Shown: in pieces, positions 1 to 8,314 of the stretch
Numbering within the stretch: position 1 is the stretch's first letter
Layout: every line of letters begins with the position of its first letter
Origin: Intrasporangium flavum
GTDB taxonomy: Bacteria; Actinomycetota; Actinomycetes; Actinomycetales; Dermatophilaceae
DNA length: 64,000 nucleotides
Direction: 5' to 3'
Assembly: GCF_001956915.1 (NCBI RefSeq)
Contig: NZ_MLJO01000003.1
Location: 310,001 to 374,000 of the forward strand
Position numbers and translations under genes: made by a program
The notes under the pieces: model-generated
Databases searched by the model: none
The model's input: the letters and a program-made list of their open reading frames with translations, nothing else
What the model was told of the DNA's origin: nothing

Positions 1-647
1 AGCCCGAAGCACTTGGCGGCGTAGGGGCGCACGGGTCGCGGCAGCTCGCTCGAGCCGAAGTCCTCCTCGACGAGCGGGTAGTTGGCGACCTTGATGCCGT
101 GCTGGAGCGCGAGGTAGATCGACGTCGGCGTCTTGCCGCACCGCGACGGCGCGATGAGGATGAGGTCGGCCTGCTCGAGGTTGCGCATGCTCTGGCCGTC
201 GTCGTGCTCCATGGCGAACTCGACGGCCCTCATGCGGGCCTCGTAGCGCCCGACGTCGCCGACGCCGTGCAGCGCCCCCACGTGGTGGGCGGCGTTGACG
301 TGCAGCACCCGCTCGACGGTCGCCAGGTGTGAGCCGAAGAGGTCGATGAAGGCGCACCGCGTCTGCTGCAGCGTGGCGCAGACCTCCTCGTCGGAGACGG
401 TCGAGAAGACGAGCGGGGTGACCGTGTCGGTCATCGCGGCGTCGAGCTCGGCGACGACCTCGCGGGCCCGCTCGACCGTGCGGATGAACGGGATCTTGCG
501 ACGCACGAACCCGACCGTCGGGAACTGCTGCAGCATCATGTTGCCGAGCGTCTCGGCGGAGATGCCGGTACCGCCGGCGAGGAAGAAGGCCGGCGTGGGT
601 GCGAGGGTCGGCCCGGGAGCGTGCACGGGCGTCGACGGTGAGGCCAC
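1..647 (-). CDS. ppsR: PEP synthetase / pyruvate,phosphate dikinase regulatory protein, 3' end missing
   Basis: The minus strand is open from a GTG at 647 to the window edge and gives 215 residues without a stop. Near the start it reads PAFFLAGGTGISAETLGNM, matching the FFVSDGTGITAETLG start of the DUF299 family. Around residues 168-187 it has LILIAPSRCGKTPTSIYLAL, the P-loop-like SRxGKTPTS motif of the family. These enzymes are bifunctional: an ADP-dependent kinase and a phosphorylase that switch PEP synthase or PPDK off and on by threonine phosphorylation, so they sit at the PEP-pyruvate node. The family is usually about 270-280 residues, so roughly a quarter lies outside the window. The GTG start fits the homologous N-terminus but no clear ribosome binding site was used to decide it. 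Confidence 0.85.
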   Translation of the reverse strand, partial: MASPSTPVHAPGPTLAPTPAFFLAGGTGISAETLGNMMLQQFPTVGFVRRKIPFIRTVERAREVVAELDAAMTDTVTPLVFSTVSDEEVCATLQQTRCAFIDLFGSHLATVERVLHVNAAHHVGALHGVGDVGRYEARMRAVEFAMEHDDGQSMRNLEQADLILIAPSRCGKTPTSIYLALQHGIKVANYPLVEEDFGSSELPRPVRPYAAKCFG

Positions 648-852
648 GGGGCCACTGTGGCACAGCCCGATCGCGCGACCGTCACCGAAGAGCCGATGCG
701 GACGTCCCGCACCCCCGACGCAGCACGGGAGCCTCGGGCGACGTGACGCACCTCACCGCTCCGACGCCCCCCTCGGGTCCCGGCCCGGCCGCGGCCCGAC
801 GACCACGGCCCCGGGCCCGCGGAAGGCCCCGGCGCCTGCCACAGGGCCGATT

Positions 853-881
853 TTGTCGGGCGAGCCTCTCACTGCTAACGT
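853..881 (+). promoter_or_regulatory. Probable promoter of the tRNA-Lys gene
   Basis: TTGTCG (853-858) is followed after 17 bases by TAACGT (876-881), a fair sigma-70-type -35/-10 pair. The predicted start of transcription falls only a few bases before the tRNA at 893, as is common for tRNA genes. Seen by eye only. Confidence 0.45.
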
Positions 882-892
882 TTCCCCTCGTT

Positions 893-965
893 GCGCCGCT
901 AGCTCAATTGGCAGAGCAAGTGACTCTTAATCACTGGGTTCGGGGTTCGAGTCCCTGGCGGCGCA
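893..965 (+). tRNA. tRNA-Lys (anticodon CTT)
   Basis: A 73-base cloverleaf. The acceptor arm GCGCCGC (893-899) pairs with GCGGCGC (958-964) and A965 is the discriminator. The anticodon stem is AGTGA/TCACT (919-923, 931-935) with loop CTCTTAA, placing CTT at 926-928. CCA is not encoded. It reads AAG codons, the main lysine codon in this GC-rich genome. A strong hairpin follows directly. Confidence 0.96.
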
Positions 966-982
966 CTCTCGTGAGAACGACG

Positions 983-1017
983 CGAAGGCCCCGGAGACAC
1001 CGTCTCCGGGGCCTTCG
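983..1017 (+). terminator. Hairpin terminator after tRNA-Lys
   Basis: A perfect stem pairs 983-998 with 1002-1017 (core GGCCCCGGAGA/TCTCCGGGGCC) around a 3-base loop. It starts 18 bases after the tRNA, and it lacks a long T tract, as is usual in high-GC actinobacteria. Confidence 0.75.
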
Positions 1018-1077
1018 CCGTGCTGTCTCGCCCTAGGCTGGCGCCACGGGCATCGACCTTCGAGCGAGGAGCACGCG

Positions 1078-1581
1078 GTGGACGACGACTTCGGCGGTCC
1101 CGAGTCCCACTCGGGAGATGCGCACCGTCGGCGCGCGTCCCACCTCTACGGGCTCGTGATCACCGGCGCCGTGCTCGCCACCGCCCCGGACGACGTCCCG
1201 ATCCGCCGTGTGGTCCTCCTGCTGCTCGGCACCCTGGCCATCTACTGGGTGGCCGAGACGTTCGTCCACTGGACGGCGACCCGCACGGTGCTGCACCGCG
1301 ACCTGACGCGCCACGAGCGCCGGTCCGTCGTCCTCGACGGGTGGCCGCTCGTGGCGTCCTCGGCCGTGCCGCTGGCGCTGCTGTTCGTCGAGGCCGTGTT
1401 CCGCATCGAGACCGGGACCGCCGTCAACATCGCCCTGGCCGCCACCGTGGTGCTGCTCGTGGTGGTGGGGCACCAGATGGGTCGGTCCGGGGGTCTGCGC
1501 GGCGGCCGCCTGCTGGGGGCCTCGTTGTTCGTCGGGCTCCTCGGCGTCGCGATGATCCTGCTCAAGACCCTGCTGCACTGA
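1078..1581 (+). CDS. Small integral membrane protein of unknown function
   Basis: A 167-residue protein starting at GTG 1078 with a GAGGAG-like site just upstream. After a charged N-terminus rich in Asp, His and Arg (about 25 residues) it has four hydrophobic stretches at roughly 24-38, 44-66, 92-112 and 120-165, so it is probably a four-helix inner-membrane protein. No catalytic motif is recognised. It stands alone between the tRNA terminator and the hydrolase gene at 1680, on the same strand. Function unknown. Confidence 0.7.
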   Translation: MDDDFGGPESHSGDAHRRRASHLYGLVITGAVLATAPDDVPIRRVVLLLLGTLAIYWVAETFVHWTATRTVLHRDLTRHERRSVVLDGWPLVASSAVPLALLFVEAVFRIETGTAVNIALAATVVLLVVVGHQMGRSGGLRGGRLLGASLFVGLLGVAMILLKTLLH

Positions 1582-1679
1582 CAGGAGTCGGCACCTTCGC
1601 GGCATTCCGGGCGCGTTCGTGTATCACCCGGACGCCCCCGGACCTCCGAGGCAACGATGGAGGTGGAGGAGGCAGGACC

Positions 1680-2585
1680 ATGGGCAGGAGCGACCACGAC
1701 CCGGATGTGTCCGACGAGCTCGGGTTCGACGGGTTCGACGGGTTCGACGGGTTCGACGGGTTCGACGGGTTCGACAAGGACCTCGACCGCGGGGACCAGG
1801 GCGAGCAGGTCACCGAGCCCGACCTGCCGTGGTCCGACGAGGGCGGCCCGGGCGACGACGGCGGTGAGGGCGGTGAGGGCGGGGGTGGCACCGACCGCGG
1901 CCCGGTCGTCGTCCGTGGCCCCCGGGCCAGTGTCGGCAAGGCCCGCGCCTTCACGACCTACCTACCGACGGGGATGTGCTGCAACTTCGTGTGGAACTGC
2001 ATCGCGGCGCCGCACTCGTTCGGCCTGGCCGACGCCAACGCCGCGTGGAACCGCTCGACGCAGCGACGCAGCGGCACCGCCGCCCCGGCGGGTGCACCGG
2101 TGTACTGGGCCGGCGGCAAGCACGGCCACATCGCCCTCTCCGTGGGTGGCGGCCGCGTCCGGTCCACCGACTGGCCGCGCAAGGGCAGGGTCGGCGAGGT
2201 CGACATCGACGAGATGACCCGGGTCTGGCGACTCACCTACCGCGGCTGGTCCACCGACTTCGCCGGCGCGGCCATCCCCGGCCTCGGCCTCGGCCTCGCG
2301 AGCACGGTGCTCGACGACGAGGCGATCCGGCCCGGAAAGCGCAACGCGGCCGTCCGCGCCTTCAACGCCGCGCTCTGGGACTCGATGCCGCAGAGCTACC
2401 GGGCCTCGCACCGCAAGGCGTGGATGAGCGAGGCGGCCGACCTCTACGGGCCGGTGTCGCAGCAGGTCTGCTACGACCGCTACGCCCTGCTCAACGCCTC
2501 GGACCCCAAGCGGTGGCCGCTGCCGACCAAGCCGGTCTGGCCCGGGCCGGGCCTGCTGCGCTGGCTGAAGCTCCGACCCGACTGA
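1680..2585 (+). CDS. Putative cell-wall amidase/peptidase-like protein with N-terminal GFD repeats
   Basis: 301 residues from ATG 1680, preceded by a purine-rich GGAGGTGGAGGAGG site. Residues 15-32 are six perfect Gly-Phe-Asp repeats, then comes an acidic, Gly-rich linker to about residue 85. The second part contains a Cys pair (MCCNFVWNC) and then VYWAGGKHGHIALSVG and VRSTDWPRKGRVGEV. This is the pattern of small actinobacterial CHAP/NlpC-P60-type domains, where Cys and the His of GHIA are the likely catalytic residues, acting on peptidoglycan peptides. No signal peptide is seen, so secretion would need another route or the protein is cytoplasmic. The open frame extends upstream to 1020, but the ribosome site and the overlap with the membrane-protein gene favour 1680. 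The family assignment is an inference from motifs. Confidence 0.7.
   Translation: MGRSDHDPDVSDELGFDGFDGFDGFDGFDGFDKDLDRGDQGEQVTEPDLPWSDEGGPGDDGGEGGEGGGGTDRGPVVVRGPRASVGKARAFTTYLPTGMCCNFVWNCIAAPHSFGLADANAAWNRSTQRRSGTAAPAGAPVYWAGGKHGHIALSVGGGRVRSTDWPRKGRVGEVDIDEMTRVWRLTYRGWSTDFAGAAIPGLGLGLASTVLDDEAIRPGKRNAAVRAFNAALWDSMPQSYRASHRKAWMSEAADLYGPVSQQVCYDRYALLNASDPKRWPLPTKPVWPGPGLLRWLKLRPD
1722..1775 (+). repeat. Six perfect 9-bp tandem repeats coding Gly-Phe-Asp
   Basis: The unit GGGTTCGAC occurs six times without a mismatch inside the hydrolase gene. Identical units at the DNA level point to recent slippage, so copy number is likely to vary between strains. The repeat is a multiple of three and keeps the frame whatever the copy number. 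Confidence 0.95.
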
Positions 2586-2607
2586 GCCCTGCTCGGCGGG
2601 GGGCGCC

Positions 2608-2949
2608 TCAGAGGTAGAGGCCGGTCTGTCCGTCCTCGACGCGCTGGGCGGCCACGGCGTGGATGTCGCGCTCGCGCAGGAGCACGTAGTCCTGCCCGTG
2701 CAGCTCGACCTCGGCGCGCTCCTCGGGGTCGAACAGGACGCGGTCGCCGAGCTGCACCTGGCGCACGCTCGCGCCGGTGGCCACGACACTGGCCCACGCC
2801 AGGCGGCGGCCGACCGACGCGGTGGCGGGGATGAGGATGCCGCCGCCGGAGCGCCGCTCCCCCTCGGACTCGAGGGAGACGAGGACGCGGTCGTGCAGCA
2901 TCCGGATCGGCAGCTTCTCGGCGGCGGACGCCGCGGACCTCTTCGCCAC
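2608..2949 (-). CDS. GroES-family (Cpn10) paralogue
   Basis: 113 residues. After a short basic/Ala N-terminus it reads IRMLHDRVLVSLESEG, RSGGGILIPATA, LGDRVLFDPE and VLLRERDIHAV, matching the core of co-chaperonin GroES (PLxDRVLV...TxGGIxLPxxA...GDxVLF...). The mobile-loop region carries SGGGILIP. No groEL is next to it, so it is probably the second, divergent Cpn10 found in many actinobacteria and not the main groES, which is normally about 98 residues and linked to groEL1. It is followed on the same strand by bcp's and DUF3618's direction of reading and converges with the hydrolase gene. Function beyond the fold is unknown. Confidence 0.75.
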   Translation of the reverse strand: MAKRSAASAAEKLPIRMLHDRVLVSLESEGERRSGGGILIPATASVGRRLAWASVVATGASVRQVQLGDRVLFDPEERAEVELHGQDYVLLRERDIHAVAAQRVEDGQTGLYL

Positions 2950-2966
2950 GTGAGCGACCAGTGGGC

Positions 2967-3221
2967 TCAGTGCCGCCGGCGTCGCAGCAGGCCGACCACG
3001 ACCACCGCCACGACGACGGCGGCCGCGACGGCGGCGACGCGCTCGACACGCAGCTCCCCGTCGGGGGTGTGGGTGGCCTCGTCGAGCCGCAGCTTGAGGC
3101 CCTGCAGGCCCCGCTGCGCGATGACCTGCGGCTGGGCCCGGTAGGCGAGCTCGTTGACGGTGCCCTCCAGGCGGGCTCGGGTGGCCTGGATGTCCTGCTC
3201 GATCCGTGCGGTGTCGGTCAT
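2967..3221 (-). CDS. DUF3618 membrane-anchored protein
   Basis: 84 residues. The N-terminal half has IEQDIQATRARLEGTVNELA, the signature of DUF3618 (IExDIxxTRxxLxxTxxxL), an amphipathic, probably coiled-coil helix. A single hydrophobic helix of Ala and Val follows at about 63-80, ending in RRRRH, so the N-terminus is cytoplasmic or membrane-peripheral and the protein has one membrane span. Family members accompany phage-holin-like DUF1469 proteins in actinobacteria; that partner is not seen here. It lies 17 bases upstream of the GroES paralogue and 30 bases downstream of bcp on the same strand, so the three may be cotranscribed. Confidence 0.8.
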   Translation of the reverse strand: MTDTARIEQDIQATRARLEGTVNELAYRAQPQVIAQRGLQGLKLRLDEATHTPDGELRVERVAAVAAAVVVAVVVVGLLRRRRH

Positions 3222-3251
3222 GCCCTGGTCCTTTCCCGTTCCGGGCCGACT

Positions 3252-3725
3252 CTAGTCGGCGAGGCCGAGGTCGCGACGCAGCTTGGCGACGTGCCCGGTG
3301 GCCTTGACGTTGTAGAGGGCGTGGCTGATCGTGCCGTCGGCATCGACGACGAAGGTCGAGCGCAGGACGCCATCGACGGTCTTGCCGTAGAGCTTCTTCT
3401 CGCCGTAGGCGCCGTAGGCGCGGTGCACCGAGAGGTCCTCGTCGGACAGCAGCGGGATCGTCAGGTGGTCGCGCTCGCGGAACTTCGCGAGCTTGGCCGG
3501 GGCGTCCTTGGAGATGCCGACGACCTCGTAGCCGTCCTTGCGCAGCGACTCGATGGACTCGCTGAAGTCGCAGGCCTGCTTGGTGCAGCCGGGGGTCATC
3601 GCGGCCGGGTAGAAGTAGACGATGACCTTGCGCCCGGCGAAGTCGTCGAGGCCGACCGCGGCCCCGGTGTCGTCGGGCAGGCTGAACGCGGGGGCCTTCT
3701 CGCCCGGCTCGAGGCGGTCGCTCAC
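3252..3725 (-). CDS. bcp: Thioredoxin-dependent peroxiredoxin, Bcp/PrxQ type
   Basis: 157 residues from GTG 3725, which has GGAG six bases upstream. The open frame extends further upstream, but only into the tRNA-Leu region. Motifs: GEKAPAFSLPDD, FYPAAMTPGCTKQACDF with the peroxidatic Cys and a resolving Cys five residues later (atypical 2-Cys PrxQ), and the conserved Arg region VLRSTFVVDADG. It reduces hydrogen peroxide and organic hydroperoxides in the cytoplasm with electrons from thioredoxin; a thioredoxin gene occurs at 37878. Length and motifs are complete. Confidence 0.93.
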   Translation of the reverse strand: MSDRLEPGEKAPAFSLPDDTGAAVGLDDFAGRKVIVYFYPAAMTPGCTKQACDFSESIESLRKDGYEVVGISKDAPAKLAKFRERDHLTIPLLSDEDLSVHRAYGAYGEKKLYGKTVDGVLRSTFVVDADGTISHALYNVKATGHVAKLRRDLGLAD

Positions 3726-3808
3726 GGTGTCTCCTTTGTCGGGGCGGTGGTGCGGCTCATCGTGCGGCTCATGCGGCTCGGCGTGCGGCACAGGGTGCGG
3801 CACGGTCG

Positions 3809-3888
3809 TGCGGACGGCGGGACTTGAACCCGCACGCCGAAGCACAGGAACCTAAATCCTGCGTGTCTGCCAGTTCCACCACGTCCGC
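3809..3888 (-). tRNA. tRNA-Leu (anticodon TAG)
   Basis: On the minus strand a type II tRNA with a long variable arm. The acceptor stem GCGGACG/CGTCCGC lies at 3882-3888 and 3810-3816, with discriminator A at 3809. The anticodon stem CAGGA/TCCTG encloses TTTAGGT; anticodon TAG is at 3854-3852. The T arm has GGTTCAAGTCC. CCA is not encoded. It reads CUA and other CUN codons and lies between bcp and ridA. Confidence 0.95.
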
Positions 3889-3928
3889 TCGTGATCCGCG
3901 GCCCAGCCTAGTTGCCTAGGCTCGGACC

Positions 3929-4333
3929 ATGCGCGAGGAGGTCGTCAGACGGGTCGGCAGCGGTACCGTCTGGGAGGCGTCGGTCGGGTACTCGCGCGCG
4001 GTGCGCGTCGGTGACCTCGTCCACGTGGCCGGCACGACCGCGGTCCGCGACGGGGTCGTGGTGGGCGTCGGCGACGCGTACGAGCAGACGCGCGTCGCGC
4101 TGCAGATCGTCGGCGAGGCACTCGAGGCCTGCGGGGCCTCGTTCGACGACGTCGTGCGAACTCGCCTGTACGTCACCGACATCGGGCGCTGGGAGGAGGT
4201 CGGGCGGGCCCACGGCGAGGTCTTCGCCGACGTCCGGCCGGCCGCGACGATGGTCCAGGTGTCGGCCCTCATCGACCCCGACCTCCTCGTGGAGGTCGAG
4301 GCCGAGGCGGTCGTCACTCGACCCGGACGTTGA
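3929..4333 (+). CDS. RidA family (YjgF/YER057c/UK114) protein
   Basis: 134 residues from ATG 3929. It has the RidA core: YSRAVRVGDLVHVAGTTA, QTRVALQIVGEALEACGAS, VVRTRLYVTDI and RPAATMVQVSALIDPDLLVEVEAEAVV. RidA proteins form trimers and hydrolyse reactive enamine/imine intermediates made by PLP enzymes, protecting the cell from 2-aminoacrylate damage. The arginine that binds the substrate carboxylate is R in VRTRLYV. Its last 20 bases overlap the tail of the convergent molybdopterin oxidoreductase gene. Confidence 0.9.
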   Translation: MREEVVRRVGSGTVWEASVGYSRAVRVGDLVHVAGTTAVRDGVVVGVGDAYEQTRVALQIVGEALEACGASFDDVVRTRLYVTDIGRWEEVGRAHGEVFADVRPAATMVQVSALIDPDLLVEVEAEAVVTRPGR

Positions 4334-5891
4334 CCACGTGGATGCCGGTGGAGCCGTCGGGAGCCGGCGGCGCCTCGTACGGTGACTGCACGGCTCCGGT
4401 GTCGTCGTAGGCGCGCACCCGGATGTCGTGGCTGCCCGGCGTCGCGTCCCACTCGTAGACCCACTGGCGCCACGCGTCGATGCTCGCGTCGGCGGCGAGC
4501 CGGGCCTCGGTCCAGGGCTGCTGGTCGACCTGCACCTCGACCTTGGAGATCCCGGTGTGCTGGTGCCAGGCGACGCCGGCGACCGCGACGGTGCCGGCCT
4601 TGACCACCGCGCCGGCCTGCGGGACGTCGATGCGCGAGGCCGTCTTGATCGGCCCCATGGGCGACCACCCGCGGGGCGTCCAGTACCCCATGTCCTGGGC
4701 ATAGGTCGTCACCTTGAGCTCGGTGACCCACTTCGTCGCCGACACGTAGCCGTAGAGCCCCGGCACGACGACGCGCACGGGGAAGCCGTGCTCGAAGGGC
4801 AACGGCTCACCGTTCATCCGCGTCGCGAGCAGCGCGTTGCGGTCGTCGGTGAGCGCGGTGAGCGGGGTGGAGACGGTGAAGCCGTCGACGCTCGTCTGCA
4901 GCACCATGTCGGCGCCGGGCTTGGGGTCGGCCATCTTGAGCAGCTCGCGGACCGGCCAGCCGGTCCACAGGGCGTTGCCGACGAGGTTGCCGCCGACCTC
5001 GTTGGACACGCACGTCAGCGTGATGAGCGCCTCCTGCATCGGCTTGGACTGCAAGGTCTTCCAGTCGATCTCGACCTCGCGCTCGACCATGCCGGTGACC
5101 TTGAGCGACCAGTCGTCGGTGTTGACGCGTGGCACGACGATGGCGGTGTCGATGCGGTAGAAGTCCTCGTTGGGGACGATGAACGGCGTCAGGCCGGGGA
5201 TCTTGAGGTCGGCGCCCGACGGCACGGGGACCGCCGCGGCCCCGGCCGGTGCCGACGCCACGGCCTCGCGCGAGGCGGTGGCCGCCGAGGAGCTGCCGCC
5301 GAGGACACCGCCGACCCACGCCGCAGCCGCGCCGATCGCGCCACCGAGGACCCAGCGCCGCGACGGTCCGGACCTCGCCCCCGACGACCCCGCCGACCCC
5401 GACGCGCGGGACGCGACGGACCGGCGCAGGAACCACAGCCCGACGAGGGTGCCGAGCACCGTCGGGACGGCGTCGAGCGGGCCGGCGCCCGGCCGCGAGA
5501 GGACCGCGCCGACGCCCACGGCGCCGAGCACCGCGAAGGCGACGAGCGCGGCCGTGAGGTTCCGGTGGGCCAGCACGCCGAGCGCGGCGCACGCGAGGGC
5601 GAGCACGACGACGACCCCGACGAGGAGGGCGCGCTTGTCGTTCGTCCCGAACGTCGACACCGCGAAGTCCTTGAGCCACGGCGGGGTCCGGTCGATGAAC
5701 GCCCCGCTCACGGCGGCGACCGGACCGGGCTGCCCGGTGCTCGTGCCGACGCCGGTGAGCAGCGCCGCGAGCAGGGTGCCGATGCCGACGGTGAGCAGCC
5801 CGGCCACCAACCCGTCCACCGCGCCCACCCACGCCGGAGTGCGCGTCGTCGGGCTGCCGGGGACGGTGGGGGCCGGGCTGGTCGTCGTCAT
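4314..5891 (-). CDS. Membrane-anchored molybdopterin-dependent oxidoreductase (sulfite-oxidase family)
   Basis: 525 residues from ATG 5891. Residues 20-190 contain several hydrophobic helices, then an Ala/Pro linker. The catalytic half begins near 215 (TPFIVPNEDFYRIDTAIVVPRV) and has LTCVSNEVGGNLVGNALWTG, where the Cys is the molybdenum ligand of the SUOX/YedY fold, and HGFPVRVVVPGLYGYVSAKWV-like text. A C-terminal Ig-like dimerisation domain follows (VAWHQHTGISKVEVQVD). The membrane helices place the active domain outside the cell. The natural substrate (sulfite, methionine sulfoxide, other) cannot be read from sequence. Its start overlaps the stop of rdgB by four bases (ATGA), so it is translationally coupled to rph-rdgB. 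Confidence 0.85.
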   Translation of the reverse strand: MTTTSPAPTVPGSPTTRTPAWVGAVDGLVAGLLTVGIGTLLAALLTGVGTSTGQPGPVAAVSGAFIDRTPPWLKDFAVSTFGTNDKRALLVGVVVVLALACAALGVLAHRNLTAALVAFAVLGAVGVGAVLSRPGAGPLDAVPTVLGTLVGLWFLRRSVASRASGSAGSSGARSGPSRRWVLGGAIGAAAAWVGGVLGGSSSAATASREAVASAPAGAAAVPVPSGADLKIPGLTPFIVPNEDFYRIDTAIVVPRVNTDDWSLKVTGMVEREVEIDWKTLQSKPMQEALITLTCVSNEVGGNLVGNALWTGWPVRELLKMADPKPGADMVLQTSVDGFTVSTPLTALTDDRNALLATRMNGEPLPFEHGFPVRVVVPGLYGYVSATKWVTELKVTTYAQDMGYWTPRGWSPMGPIKTASRIDVPQAGAVVKAGTVAVAGVAWHQHTGISKVEVQVDQQPWTEARLAADASIDAWRQWVYEWDATPGSHDIRVRAYDDTGAVQSPYEAPPAPDGSTGIHVVNVRVE

Positions 5892-6504
5892 GGCCTCAGG
5901 AGCTCCTTCAGGTGCGGCACGAGCGCCCGGAAGGCGAGCGCGCGGTGCGACACGTCGTTCTTCTCGTCGGCGTCGTACTCCGCCAGTGTGCGTTCGGAAC
6001 CGGCCGGCTGGCCGGATGGGACGAAGATCGGGTCGTAACCGAAACCGTTGGTGCCGCGCGCCTCGCGGGCCACGGTGCCCGGGAAGTGCCCGAGCTCGGC
6101 GGTGGAGCGCCCGTCGGGCAGCACGAGGGCCGCCGCGCAGACGAAGGCGCCGCTGCGGTGCTCGTCGCGGACGTCCCCGAGCTGGGCCAGGAGCAGCTCG
6201 AGGTTGGCGAGGTCTCCCCCGCCGCCGGACCAGCGCGCGCTGAAGATGCCCGGCGAGCCGCCGAGCACGTCGACGGCCAGGCCGGAGTCGTCGGCGAGGG
6301 CCGGCAGGCCGGTGACGTCGGCCGCGGACGCGGCCTTGAGGATGGCGTTCTGCTCGAAGGTGACGCCGTCCTCGACGACGTCGGGGGCGTGGGGGAACTC
6401 GTCGAGACCGACGATGTCGAGCCCGAGCTCGGAGCAGACGTCCGCGAGGATCTCCCGCAGCTCCTCGACCTTGTGGTGGTTGCGGGTGGCGAGGACGACC
6501 TTCG

Positions 6505-6508
<4 letters not shown>
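5888..6508 (-). CDS. rdgB: dITP/XTP pyrophosphatase (non-canonical purine NTPase)
   Basis: 206 residues from GTG 6508, whose bases overlap the rph stop codon (GTGA). It begins [21 protein letters not shown], followed by [25 protein letters not shown] and [11 protein letters not shown], the substrate-binding and metal-binding motifs of the Ham1/RdgB family. It hydrolyses dITP, XTP and related NTPs to the monophosphate and pyrophosphate, keeping deaminated purines out of nucleic acids. The pairing rph-rdgB is common in actinobacteria. Confidence 0.95.
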
Positions 6509-7263
<755 letters not shown>

Positions 7264-7284
7264 GGACCAACGGTAGGTCCGAAC

Positions 7285-7312
7285 CGTCCCCCGACCCGGA
7301 GGCCGGGGGACG
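7285..7312 (-). terminator. Hairpin terminator downstream of the aldo/keto reductase
   Basis: CGTCCCCCG (7285-7293) pairs with CGGGGGACG (7304-7312) around a 10-base loop. It lies 27 bases after the reductase stop in the direction of reading and separates that gene from rph. Confidence 0.55.
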
Positions 7313-7338
7313 ACGTTCGCAGACCGTAAGACGCCCCG

Positions 7339-8211
7339 TCAGCCGCGGGTGGCGGCCTCGAGCGCGGCGAGCTCGTCGGCGGTCAGCGCGAGGTCGGCGG
7401 CGCGGACCGAGTCGGTGATGCTCTCGGGGCGGGAGGCACCCGGGATCGGCACGACGACCGGCGACAGGGCCAGCTCCCAGGCGAGAGCCACCTGCTGCGG
7501 GCTGACGCCGTGGGCGTCGGCCACCTGCTGGAAGGCGTCGTGCTCGCTGCCGAGGTCCCCGGCCCTGCTGATCCCGCCGAGCGGGCTCCACGGCAGGAAG
7601 GCGAGGCCGAGCTCGTCGCACAGCTCGAGCTCGGGGCGGCTGCTGCCGAAGGCCGGCGAGAACTGGTTCTGCACCGACACGAGCCGGCCGCCGAGCACCT
7701 GCTGAGCCTCGCGGATCTGGTCCGGGTTCGCGTTCGAGATGCCGGCCATCGCGATGACGCCCTCGTCGAGCAGGTCGGCGAGCGCGCCGACCGACTCGGC
7801 GTAGGGCACGGAGGGGTCGGGCCGGTGGAACTGGTAGAGCCCGACGGCGTCGCCGCCGAGCCGCTTGAGCGAGGCCCTGGCGGCCTCCTTGAGGTGCTCG
7901 GGACGCCCGTCGAGGGTCCACGACCCGTCGCCGGGGCGCAGGTGGCCGCCCTTGGTCGCGACGAGCACCTCGCTCGCGTCGCCCGACCACGAGCCGAGGG
8001 CCTTGGCGATGAGCGACTCGTTGTGGCCGACCTCGTCGGCGTCGCGGTGGTAGGCGTCGGCGGTGTCGACGAACGTGACGCCGGCATCGAGCGCCGCGTG
8101 GATGGTGCGGACGGACCGGTCCTCGTCGGGCCGTCCCTCGATGGACATCGGCATGCCGCCGAGCCCGATCGCGCTGACGGTGCGGTCTCCGATGGTGCGC
8201 TGCTGCAACAT
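7339..8211 (-). CDS. Aldo/keto reductase family oxidoreductase
   Basis: 290 residues from ATG 8211 with CGAGGAGAG upstream; the frame is open further upstream but this start matches the family (RTIGDRTVSAIGLGGMPMS). The catalytic tetrad region is present: VDTADAYH (Asp, Tyr), EVLVATKGG (Lys) and LYQFHRPDP (His). NADP-binding text appears near the end: VVVPIPGASRPESITDSVRAAD. Members are cytoplasmic TIM-barrel NADPH-dependent carbonyl reductases; substrate unknown. It stands alone between two terminator-like regions. Confidence 0.88.
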   Translation of the reverse strand: MLQQRTIGDRTVSAIGLGGMPMSIEGRPDEDRSVRTIHAALDAGVTFVDTADAYHRDADEVGHNESLIAKALGSWSGDASEVLVATKGGHLRPGDGSWTLDGRPEHLKEAARASLKRLGGDAVGLYQFHRPDPSVPYAESVGALADLLDEGVIAMAGISNANPDQIREAQQVLGGRLVSVQNQFSPAFGSSRPELELCDELGLAFLPWSPLGGISRAGDLGSEHDAFQQVADAHGVSPQQVALAWELALSPVVVPIPGASRPESITDSVRAADLALTADELAALEAATRG

Positions 8212-8314
8212 CTCTCCTCGGTCGCGGGTGGCGCCGCGCCCGGTCGGCGCGGCACGAGGTGACGTACCCACCACCCGGGGGCCGGGGCACGGCCGCGTTC
8301 GCGGGTCGGACGCC

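Noticed and set aside
1722-1775. Possible CRISPR array from the repeated 9-bp unit
   Set aside because: Units are adjacent without spacers and code GFD in frame; no cas genes nearby.
2608-2949. Main groES
   Set aside because: No groEL adjoins it and the sequence is more divergent than the canonical co-chaperonin.
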